Source: Bin87 sp034421995
GTDB lineage: Bacteria; Chloroflexota; Dehalococcoidia; Lucifugimonadales; UBA3495
Direction: 5' to 3'
Length of the DNA: 11,453 nt
Assembly: GCA_034421995.1 (NCBI GenBank)
Contig: DAOUJY010000074.1
Span: 1 to 11,453, forward strand
This document shows, piece by piece, positions 1-6,232 of the stretch (position 1 is the stretch's first letter; each line of letters opens with the position of its first letter). The notes beneath the pieces were generated by a model. The model was not told the origin of the DNA. It saw nothing but the letters and a program-made list of their open reading frames with translations, and did not search any database. Made by a program: the position numbers and the translations under genes.

Positions 1-20
1 ATAAAATCGGAGATGTTCAT
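1..20 (-). CDS. Possible 5' end of a leftward gene cut by the window edge
   Basis: On the minus strand an ATG at 20-18 opens a frame reading M-N-I-S-D-F to the window edge. A GAGG-type ribosome binding site (complement of 27-30, within GAGGAA at 25-30) lies 6 bases upstream of it, which is good spacing. Only six codons are visible, so nothing can be said about the product. The start site sits beside an inverted repeat that would fold over the ribosome binding site in this gene's mRNA. It could equally be chance. Confidence 0.3.
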
Positions 21-22
21 GG

Positions 23-67
23 GGTTCCTCGCTGCGGAGTGTTCTCAACTCGCAGCATAGGGGAACC
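23..67. repeat. Inverted repeat (imperfect hairpin)
   Basis: GGTTCC at 23-28 pairs with GGAACC at 62-67, and GCTGC (31-35) plus GAGT (37-40) pair with ACTC (48-51) plus GCAGC (52-56), with a one-base bulge at 36 and a 7-base loop. No T-run follows on either strand, so a simple terminator is not supported. On the minus strand the 3' arm contains the GAGGAA ribosome binding site of the possible leftward gene at the edge. The rest of 1-229 shows no gene and only a weak promoter. Confidence 0.55.
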
Positions 68-143
68 TCGTGGCATTTTCAAAATCGTCTCAAACTAGCA
101 CCAAAGGTTAGAAAGGGTCCTGCATCTTTAAATTTTGCATGGA

Positions 144-174
144 TAGACAGGATGGACCGGGATTGATTTATATT
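144..174 (+). promoter_or_regulatory. Weak candidate sigma-70-type promoter
   Basis: TAGACA at 144-149 matches five of six bases of the -35 consensus and TATATT at 169-174 matches five of six of the -10 consensus. The 19-base spacer is longer than the ideal 17. It would drive the short ORF starting at 230. This is a pattern match in a locally AT-rich stretch. Confidence 0.3.
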
Positions 175-229
175 TATGACGACCTGCAGGACATATTCGC
201 CCAACTACTTTTTTGAATCGCGGAGGTTT

Positions 230-499
230 ATGGTGAAGGTGCAAATCAAGGACGCTGAGGCATTGCGCCGGGTGTCGCCGGCTATGTTGCTCGCCTATCT
301 CAAAGATCGTGGGTGGGTCTACGAAGAAACGTGGCGCGACCGGATTTTGGTCTGGTCGAATACTCATAATGGGCAAGGTCAGCAAGTTTTGGTACCGCTG
401 CGTGAGGAGTCTGACACCTATGCCGTCCGTATTTCCGAGGCGGTAGCGCTTTTGGCCGATGTTGAGGCCCGTTCGCAGCTTGACGTCTATCACGATTGA
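230..499 (+). CDS. Short hypothetical protein, probably an N-terminal remnant
   Basis: The protein has 89 residues from ATG 230. An upstream in-frame ATG at 176 exists, but GGAGG at 222-226 points to ATG 230 or GTG 233 (spacing 3 or 6). It is rich in charged residues and has no signal peptide or membrane segment. Its pattern (a helix, then a Leu-rich segment ending in RGW, a strand containing VW, then LVPL, then a helix ending RSQLDVY) recalls, from memory, the N-terminal domain of larger actinobacterial and chloroflexal hypothetical proteins in which a 'leave-on-its-own' stop here would be unusual. Skipping two bases after codon GAT at 494-496 reads on as IGAGADAIP before further stops at 526-531, so this may be a decayed gene. 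No function can be assigned. It converges on the hydrolase gene ending at 605. Confidence 0.6.
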   Translation: MVKVQIKDAEALRRVSPAMLLAYLKDRGWVYEETWRDRILVWSNTHNGQGQQVLVPLREESDTYAVRISEAVALLADVEARSQLDVYHD

Positions 500-604
500 T
501 TGGCGCCGGAGCCGATGCAATTCCTTGATGAGGCGCTGGGTTCCTGTTGCGCTAGCGGCAACCCTATGGCCGGCAGCATTAAAACGGCCAACGGTGGTTC
601 GTTT

Positions 605-1459
605 TCACTTGCTGACTTCAATCAGAATTCGGCAGTGGTCGCTGGAACCCCACTCGTCCACCCCGTTCATTGCACTGGTGCGGATGCTCTCATGGAAGCC
701 ACGGGAGGCGAAAACGTGGTCCAGTTGCAGCCTGGCGGTTGCCGGCGAGTTGCCAGGATAGTAAGTCACTACGTTTTTAGTATCCTCAGGCAAATGCTCC
801 GGCGTGGGGTCGGCGCGCCGGCCATTGGGGTGTTGTGGTCCCATATATTCGAAGCCGAGGGCGTTCATCCGGCCAAAGACAGTGTTGGCGCGTAGGGCGA
901 ACTCGCCAGTTCCTTGCCCAAAGTCAAAGTCCATGTTGAGGTCACCTGCGGCCAGGATGCGATGCTTTGGCGTGGCGGCATCATAATCAGGGATAAACGC
1001 CGACAGGTCCGAGATGATGTGATGCACCGCGGCGTCTGAATATATCCAGCCATTTCCGGTCGTCGGGTGCGGCCGGAACCAGCGTGCGTACATCGAAAGC
1101 GCGATGAACGGCTCATCGCCGGCCTTCGGGGTAATCCTGGCGGCGGCAATAGTGCCGCCGCAGCTAACAGCCATTTCGTGCAAACCCTCTTTTGGTATGG
1201 TGGCCCGAACCTGCCTGAAATACTCAATTTCCACCCGGTCGGAAAGTTTCACCACCAAAGGCCAGAGGCCGTAATCTTCTTTGGGGAATGGTTCCCACGG
1301 GCCGTGCGTACTGACTGCTACCGAACCGCCAACGGCAGCCAAATGGTCACGCATTCCTTCTCTCACTTCCTGTAGCAACGCTACGTCCGCATCCATTTCC
1401 AGCAATTCCTTCAACGGCTGGTAAATTCCGTGGACGTTCCAGCAAACTACCTTTGTCAT
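605..1459 (-). CDS. Endonuclease/exonuclease/phosphatase family protein
   Basis: This 284-residue protein has the metal-dependent hydrolase fold of exonuclease III, DNase I and inositol-polyphosphate phosphatases. The family signatures are present in order: WNVHG with metal-side Asn8, LLQE with metal-binding Glu31, GDLNMD with Asp173 and Asn175, a D-H pair at 247-248, and the C-terminal SDH with Asp274 and catalytic His275. All key residues are intact, so it should be an active Mg2+-dependent phosphodiesterase or phosphatase, but the substrate cannot be read from sequence. No signal peptide is seen, so it is likely cytoplasmic. Its ATG overlaps the TGA of the upstream dehydrogenase (ATGA), implying translational coupling. 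Its third codon positions appear less GC-rich than those of the dehydrogenase, hinting that the pair may have been brought together recently. Confidence 0.88.
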   Translation of the reverse strand: MTKVVCWNVHGIYQPLKELLEMDADVALLQEVREGMRDHLAAVGGSVAVSTHGPWEPFPKEDYGLWPLVVKLSDRVEIEYFRQVRATIPKEGLHEMAVSCGGTIAAARITPKAGDEPFIALSMYARWFRPHPTTGNGWIYSDAAVHHIISDLSAFIPDYDAATPKHRILAAGDLNMDFDFGQGTGEFALRANTVFGRMNALGFEYMGPQHPNGRRADPTPEHLPEDTKNVVTYYPGNSPATARLQLDHVFASRGFHESIRTSAMNGVDEWGSSDHCRILIEVSK

Positions 1460-2436
1460 GCGGTGGCCTCCGGGTTGGCGCAGGCTTCCATCGGCGCCCC
1501 TCGCAACCCCGCTACCAGGTTCCTCGCTGCCAGTTTCATGGTGTTCAACCGCGTGGGCAGGGCGGCGCTGCCGATGTGGGGGGTGATGACCAGGTTGTCC
1601 AGGGTGAGGAGGGGATCGTTGGGGGCGATGGGTTCGGGGGCGGTTACGTCCAGGGCGGCGCGGGCGATTTGGCCGTCGCGCAGGGCTTCGTAGAGGGCCG
1701 CCGGGTCCACCACCGGGCCGCGGGAAACGTTGATGAGGATGCCCGACGGCTTCATCATCGCCAGCTGGGGCGCGCTGATGAGGTGATGGGTTTGAGGGGT
1801 CAAGGGTACGCTCAACATGACGAAATCGGCCTGGGCCAGCAACTCCTCAAACTCCACGTAACGCGCGCCGTACTCCGCTTCAGCGTCGGGGTAGCGCGTG
1901 CGGGAGTGGTAGATGATGTCCATGTCGAAGCCCTGGGCGCGGCGGGCGATCTCACGCCCGATCTGGCCCAGGCCGACGATGCCCAGGCAGGCCCCGTGAA
2001 CGTCCTGCCCCAGCCAGTGGGTGGGGTGGAACTGGATCTCCCAGCCGCCGGCGCGAACCCAGCGTTCGCTCTCCGCAGTACGCCGCGCCGCGCCCAGCAG
2101 CAGGGCGAAGGCCAGGTCGGCCGTCGATTTCGCCAGCACGCCCGGCGTGTAGCCCACCGGGATGCCCCGGCGAGTGGCCTCAGCAACGTCCACGTTGTCC
2201 AGCCCCACCGCCAACTGGCTGATGACGCGCAGGTTGGGCGCGGCGTCCAGAAGCGTCGCGTCCACCCGGTCCATGATGGTGGTGAGGATGCCATCAGCGT
2301 CGGCGGCCAGGCGGCGCAGTTCCTCGGCCGAGGGCGGCGCCTCCTCCGGCCAGACCGTTACATCGGCGGACTCGCGGATGATGTCCAACGCCTCGGGGAG
2401 CAGGGTTCGGGTAACCAGGGCTTTGTGCTGGGGCAT
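1456..2436 (-). CDS. D-2-hydroxyacid dehydrogenase (glyoxylate/hydroxypyruvate reductase type)
   Basis: This 326-residue enzyme has the usual length and layout of NAD(P)-dependent D-isomer 2-hydroxyacid dehydrogenases, which interconvert 2-oxoacids and D-2-hydroxyacids in the cytoplasm. The Rossmann motif G155-L-G157-Q-I-G160 is present. The catalytic triad is intact: Arg239 in NVSRG, Glu268 in PEP and His287 in TPHIGSA. The segment after the second Rossmann strand is HSRTR (177-181) rather than ending in Asp, which in this family favours NADPH over NADH. Glyoxylate or hydroxypyruvate reductase is the best guess; phosphoglycerate dehydrogenase is less likely because there is no C-terminal regulatory domain. 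The start is ATG 2436 with only a weak GGTGA upstream. It is the first gene of a two-gene leftward unit with the hydrolase. Confidence 0.9.
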   Translation of the reverse strand: MPQHKALVTRTLLPEALDIIRESADVTVWPEEAPPSAEELRRLAADADGILTTIMDRVDATLLDAAPNLRVISQLAVGLDNVDVAEATRRGIPVGYTPGVLAKSTADLAFALLLGAARRTAESERWVRAGGWEIQFHPTHWLGQDVHGACLGIVGLGQIGREIARRAQGFDMDIIYHSRTRYPDAEAEYGARYVEFEELLAQADFVMLSVPLTPQTHHLISAPQLAMMKPSGILINVSRGPVVDPAALYEALRDGQIARAALDVTAPEPIAPNDPLLTLDNLVITPHIGSAALPTRLNTMKLAARNLVAGLRGAPMEACANPEATA

Positions 2437-2485
2437 ATCAGTTCACCGTGGGAGGAGCTATGGAATGAAAGGAACGTTGGTCGGA

Positions 2486-2514
2486 ATTGTAGTATGCCGG
2501 AGTTCAGATTGCCA
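2486..2514 (-). promoter_or_regulatory. Weak candidate promoter for the dehydrogenase-hydrolase pair
   Basis: On the minus strand TACAAT (complement of 2486-2491) matches five of six -10 bases. A poor -35 TGGCAA (complement of 2509-2514) lies 17 bases upstream. It is correctly placed about 50 bases before ATG 2436. The call rests mainly on the -10 element. Confidence 0.3.
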
Positions 2515-2542
2515 TGCGCCGACTTTCAGCCCCGCGACCGAT

Positions 2543-2548
2543 TATGAT
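2543..2548 (+). promoter_or_regulatory. Candidate -10 element of the rightward gene cluster
   Basis: TATGAT at 2543-2548 matches five of six -10 bases and sits about 85 bases before the RraA-family start. No good -35 is found at 16-18 bases; CGACTT near 2520 is the nearest. Between it and the ribosome binding site lies a perfect hairpin at 2577-2594. Confidence 0.3.
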
Positions 2549-2576
2549 ATGCTCCCTGACGGCTCGAATTCAGTAT

Positions 2577-2594
2577 GCCCCGACGTTTCGGGGC
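2577..2594 (+). promoter_or_regulatory. Leader hairpin upstream of the RraA-family gene
   Basis: GCCCCGA (2577-2583) and TCGGGGC (2588-2594) form a perfect 7-bp stem with a 4-base loop CGTT. It ends 26 bases before the GGAGG at 2621, so it would lie in the 5' untranslated leader. No T-run follows, so a terminator is unlikely. A role in mRNA stability or initiation is possible but unproven. Confidence 0.5.
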
Positions 2595-2620
2595 GCGCTC
2601 AACCGCAACCGTTATTCTCT

Positions 2621-2625
2621 GGAGG
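2621..2625 (+). promoter_or_regulatory. Ribosome binding site deciding the TTG start
   Basis: GGAGG is separated by 7 bases from TTG at 2633, which is ideal spacing. It overrides the much longer open frame that continues upstream and the GTG at 2645. Confidence 0.75.
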
Positions 2626-2632
2626 TCCCGCC

Positions 2633-3319
2633 TTGTATCAAACCGTGAGCGACGCCACGCTGAAAGCCCTGTCTCAGATTGATTCCCCGAGCATCTGCAA
2701 CGCCATCGAGGGGTTCAACGTTCGTCCCAAGAACGCGGGCTTCATGCTGCCGGAGATAAAGACGGTATTCCAGGAATTTCCTCCTGTAGTTGGGTACGCG
2801 GTCACCGGCGTCATATCCGCCAACCGTCCCGAGGGACACAGCGTAGCCCGGGAGGATTGGTGGGATCTCATCGTCTCAGTGCCCGAGCCTCGGTTCATCG
2901 TCCTGCACGATATCGACAACCCGCCGCTGGGAGCCTATTGGGGAGAGGTGCAGTCCAATATCCACAAAGCGCTGGGCGCGTTGGCCGTAGCCACCGATGG
3001 CACCGTGCGAGACCTGGACGAGGTACGCGCGCTGGGGTTCCAGTTCTTCGCCAAGGAGATTTCGGTTTCCCACGCCTACGTTCACATGGTTGACATGGGC
3101 ATTCCGGTGGAGGTGGGCGGGCTGACCGTTCACACCGGCGACCTGCTCCACGGCGACAAGCACGGCGTGACCAACATCCCCTTCGACATCGCCGACCGCA
3201 TCCCCGATATGGTCAGCACCATCGCCGACTACGAGGAGAAAACCATCAGCCTGTGCCAGTCTCCGGACTTCTCTCTGGACGCGCTGAAGGAAGTCGCCAA
3301 GATCACACGACCATACTAG
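2633..3319 (+). CDS. RraA family protein (HMG/OMG aldolase-like)
   Basis: The protein has 228 residues. The start is set at TTG 2633 because a perfect GGAGG (2621-2625) lies 7 bases upstream; GTG 2645 is in frame but badly spaced, and the open frame upstream is antisense to the dehydrogenase. The fold is that of RraA and class II 4-hydroxy-4-methyl-2-oxoglutarate aldolases, which cleave pyruvate from 2-oxo-4-hydroxy acids using a divalent metal. Visible signatures are GTVRDLDEV, with substrate-binding Arg126 and metal-binding Asp127, and the C-terminal HTGDLLHGDKHGV. The Y-W-G-E segment at 102-105 occupies the place of the usual substrate loop. Such proteins are often labelled dimethylmenaquinone methyltransferase in databases, which is wrong. 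Substrate is unknown. The hydroxyacid dehydrogenase diverging from it suggests shared oxoacid chemistry (inference). Confidence 0.88.
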   Translation: MYQTVSDATLKALSQIDSPSICNAIEGFNVRPKNAGFMLPEIKTVFQEFPPVVGYAVTGVISANRPEGHSVAREDWWDLIVSVPEPRFIVLHDIDNPPLGAYWGEVQSNIHKALGALAVATDGTVRDLDEVRALGFQFFAKEISVSHAYVHMVDMGIPVEVGGLTVHTGDLLHGDKHGVTNIPFDIADRIPDMVSTIADYEEKTISLCQSPDFSLDALKEVAKITRPY

Positions 3320-3354
3320 AACGACCTGCCGGCAGGTTGTTGAGCTGCCGGCGG
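3320..3354 (+). terminator. Two competing hairpins just after the RraA-family stop
   Basis: ACCTGCC/GGCAGGT is a perfect 14-base palindrome (3324-3337), extended to 22 bases (3320-3341) with one G-T wobble. The second arm can instead pair downstream: GCCGGCAG (3328-3335) with CTGCCGGC (3345-3352) across a 9-base loop, extended by a U-G and a C-G pair. The two folds exclude each other. There is no T-run after either, so it is at best a weak terminator, an mRNA 3'-end stabiliser, or an attenuator ahead of the cyclophilin gene. Confidence 0.4.
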
Positions 3355-3383
3355 TATGTATAACACAAGGTGAAAAACCCGGC

Positions 3384-4124
<741 letters not shown>

Positions 4125-4170
4125 CGCCAGACGCGGATGGAGCCTTGCCCGATTGCGGAGCGGCAACATC

Positions 4171-4548
4171 ATGGGCACGTTCAGAGTAGCAGTGACCGTA
4201 GGCAACCCGGATTCCGACGCCAGGGAAACGGTTGACGCGCTGGTGGATACCGGCGCCACCTTTTCGGTGATGCCGGCCAGCCTGCTACACCGTCTGGGGA
4301 TTGAGCCGACGCGAACCCGACGGCTGCGATTTGCCAACGGAGAGGTCGAAGAGCGTCAAACCGGAATGGCTCTCTTTGAAGTTGTCGGTATTGACGGCGA
4401 AGCTATGGTCGTCTTTGGACCCGAAAACATCCACCTTCTGGGAGCGACTACGCTAGAGACCTTGCTGCTTATCGTAGATCCGATAAACCAGCAGCTAATC
4501 CCCGAGGTCGGTCTGCTAATGTGGGACGGCGACGGCGATGTTTGCTGA
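4171..4548 (+). CDS. Clan AA (retropepsin-like) aspartic protease family protein
   Basis: The protein has 125 residues from ATG 4171; a TTG at 4153 is in frame, but GGAG at 4157-4160 fits ATG 4171 (10-base spacing). The catalytic motif is ALVDTGATFS with Asp26. The C-terminal LLGATTLE (89-96) is typical of the short bacterial and archaeal retropepsin-like family, which has one aspartate per chain and would act as a homodimer. No signal peptide or membrane segment is visible, so it is likely soluble and cytoplasmic. Proteolysis has been shown for few relatives, and the physiological substrate is unknown. It starts 46 bases after the cyclophilin gene in the same direction. Base composition is slightly lower in GC than in the cyclophilin. 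Such genes are often adjacent to toxin-antitoxin or mobile clusters, but none is seen here. Confidence 0.85.
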   Translation: MGTFRVAVTVGNPDSDARETVDALVDTGATFSVMPASLLHRLGIEPTRTRRLRFANGEVEERQTGMALFEVVGIDGEAMVVFGPENIHLLGATTLETLLLIVDPINQQLIPEVGLLMWDGDGDVC

Positions 4549-4585
4549 AACGGGAATTTCCCAGCGAAGGGCCTGAACTCCCGTA

Positions 4586-5623
4586 ATGATGCTTATCGAG
4601 GTTGACGAATACCAAGAGGCCCTTGACCTCGCCTACGGGGCCGGCTGGACCGACGGCCTGCCCATCGTTCCGCCCACCGCCGAGCGGGTGCGGGCTTTCG
4701 TCGCTGCGTCGGGCCGCTCGGCCCTGGAGTTGGTGGGGGAGATACCGCCGCGCGGGGGGCGGGCCACCGTGGAGAAGCTGGCGGCCAACGCGGTGATGGC
4801 CGGTTGTTTGCCCGAGTATTTTCCGGTGGTTATCGCCGCCATTGAGGCGTTGCTGCTGCCCCGGTTCAACCTGGCGTCGGTGCAGTGCTCCACCCACATC
4901 GCCACGCCGTTGGTGGTAGTGAACGGGCCGATTGCCACCGAACTAGGCATGAACGCCGGCGGCAACTGTTTCGGCCAGGGCAACCGGGCCAACGCCACCA
5001 TCGGGCGGGCGGTGAAGCTGGCATTGACCAACCTGGGCGGCGCACTGCCCGGCGACGAAGACCGGGCCACCTTCGGACACCCGGGCAAGTACACCTACTG
5101 CATCGCCGAAAACGAGGCGGAAAACCCCTGGCAACCCTACCACGTGGAGCGGGGGTTCGGAGCCGATGAATCGGTGGTGACGGTGCATCCGGCGGAAGCG
5201 CCGCACAACCTGAACAATCACGGCGCGGACAATCCAAAAGACCTGCTCGCCACCTTTGCCATGTCCATGGCGATCCCCGGCTGCAACAACATCCACGTGA
5301 TGGGCGACGTGCTGCTGGTATTGGGACCGGAGCACGCCGAGATCATCGCCCGCGCCGGCTGGAGCAAGAACGACGTGCGCTCATACCTCTACGAACTGGC
5401 CCGACAACCGCTATCGGCGCTGAAGCTGGGCGGCATCCACGGACGCCACGCCCATCGCAACACCCTGTGGCCCCGCTGGATCGACCGGGACGACGATGAG
5501 GCGATGGTGCCAGTGGTGCGCCGGCCCGAGGACATACATATAATGGTGGCCGGCGGACCGGGACGACATTCGGTGTACATTCCCGGCTGGGGTTCGCGGA
5601 TCACGTCCGCACGGGTAACCTGA
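4586..5623 (+). CDS. Conserved protein of unknown function, partner of the UGSC selenoprotein
   Basis: This 345-residue soluble-looking protein has no signal peptide or clear membrane segment. The start is ATG 4586 (a second ATG follows at 4589) with no strong ribosome site. I recognise the family by its pattern but know no function: N-terminal GWTDGLPIVPPT (about 20-31), RATVEKLAANAVMAGCLPEY in the middle, then VVNGPIA, a Gly/Asn-rich GGNCFGQGNRANATIGRA, a PGKYTYC segment, and C-terminal VAGGPGRHS. Cysteines in conserved-looking contexts (AGC, QCS, NCF, YCI, PGC) could serve a redox role. From memory, relatives in Actinobacteria and Proteobacteria neighbour or are fused to UGSC-motif proteins. 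Here it ends 27 bases before the UGSC gene, in the same direction, which fits a two-component enzyme (inference). Codon third positions are very GC-rich, as in the host-like genes. Confidence 0.75.
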   Translation: MMLIEVDEYQEALDLAYGAGWTDGLPIVPPTAERVRAFVAASGRSALELVGEIPPRGGRATVEKLAANAVMAGCLPEYFPVVIAAIEALLLPRFNLASVQCSTHIATPLVVVNGPIATELGMNAGGNCFGQGNRANATIGRAVKLALTNLGGALPGDEDRATFGHPGKYTYCIAENEAENPWQPYHVERGFGADESVVTVHPAEAPHNLNNHGADNPKDLLATFAMSMAIPGCNNIHVMGDVLLVLGPEHAEIIARAGWSKNDVRSYLYELARQPLSALKLGGIHGRHAHRNTLWPRWIDRDDDEAMVPVVRRPEDIHIMVAGGPGRHSVYIPGWGSRITSARVT

Positions 5624-5650
5624 ATTGGATCGACGCACGGGATTAACAGC

Positions 5651-6223
5651 ATGACCACCATGAACGATTTGCAAGCTCGCATCGCCGCCCTGGACCTGGT
5701 GGATCCCACTGACCGCCAGGAGGAACCGGAGCGCCGGCCGGCGGCTCCGCTGGAAACGCTGGAGGGACGGCGCGGCGGGTTCCTGGACAACCGGAAGGGC
5801 AACGCCGACGTGATACTGGACGCCATTAGGGAACGACTGGGCGACCAATATGGCATGGCTCAATCGCTGGTGCGTTCCAAGTGGGTGTTCTCCGCTCCCG
5901 CCGCGCCGGAAATCATCGACGAACTGGCGGGGTGCGACTTCGTGGTGACGGCGGTGGGGGATTGAGGTAGCTGCGTGGCGCGCAGTTTGCGCGACGCAGT
6001 GGAACTGGAAGACCGGGGCGTGCGGACAGTGGTGGTACATACGCAGGCGTTCCGCTCGGCTGCCGAACAGCACGTCGTCTCGCTGGGCCGGCCGGATTAC
6101 GCCGGGTCGGTGTACCTGCAACATCCGGTCGCCGCGCTGGACACGGCGGCGATTCAAGCCCGGGTGGACGTGGTGGCGCCGGAGATTGTGGCCGCGCTGC
6201 TGGGCCACGGCGGGGAGGCTTAG
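5651..6223 (+). CDS. UGSC family selenoprotein (in-frame TGA read as selenocysteine)
   Basis: The full reading frame is 190 residues if TGA 5963-5965 is read as selenocysteine (residue 105). The codons after TGA are GGT AGC TGC, giving U105-G-S-C108, exactly the UGSC motif, a CxxC-like redox pair. The same frame continues to TAG at 6221-6223. Both halves are typical: the N-terminal half has GFLDNRKGNADVIL (about 58-71) and the strand FVVTAVGD before U105, while the C-terminal half has a helix with DAVELEDRGV, strand TVVVHT, then HPV and a final helix. A stem-loop matching a bacterial SECIS follows the TGA. UGSC-containing proteins are a known but functionally obscure selenoprotein family with Cys homologues (CGSC). 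The ATG start at 5651 has only a weak GGGA upstream; ATG 5660 is an alternative. It lies between the 345-residue partner and an adenine deaminase-type gene. Conventional gene callers would split it into two false ORFs. Confidence 0.9.
5966..6000 (+). promoter_or_regulatory. Bacterial SECIS element
   Basis: Directly after the TGA, CTGCGT (5971-5976) pairs with ACGCAG (5994-5999) and CGCGCA (5979-5984) pairs with TGCGCG (5988-5993). This gives 12 Watson-Crick pairs with a GG bulge at 5977-5978 and a GUU apical loop at 5985-5987; G5970-U6000 can add a wobble pair. The loop begins 19 bases after the TGA. A small loop with a leading G-U on a stable stem at this distance is what SelB recognises in bacterial selenoprotein mRNAs. 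The element lies wholly in coding sequence. Confidence 0.85.
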
Positions 6224-6232
6224 ACAATAGGA

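Noticed and set aside
497..499. TGA after the short left-hand ORF as a second selenocysteine codon
   Set aside because: The sequence after it shows no recognisable redox motif and no convincing stem-loop at the right distance; a frameshift explains the context better.
1453..2547. A 364-residue plus-strand open frame
   Set aside because: It is antisense to the well-supported D-2-hydroxyacid dehydrogenase and has the Gly/Arg/Gln-rich composition of a shadow frame.
5651..5965. A stand-alone 104-residue protein followed by a separate protein starting at GTG 5975
   Set aside because: The two frames are the same frame, split only by a TGA preceding Gly-Ser-Cys, and a SECIS-like hairpin follows; neither half is a complete domain.
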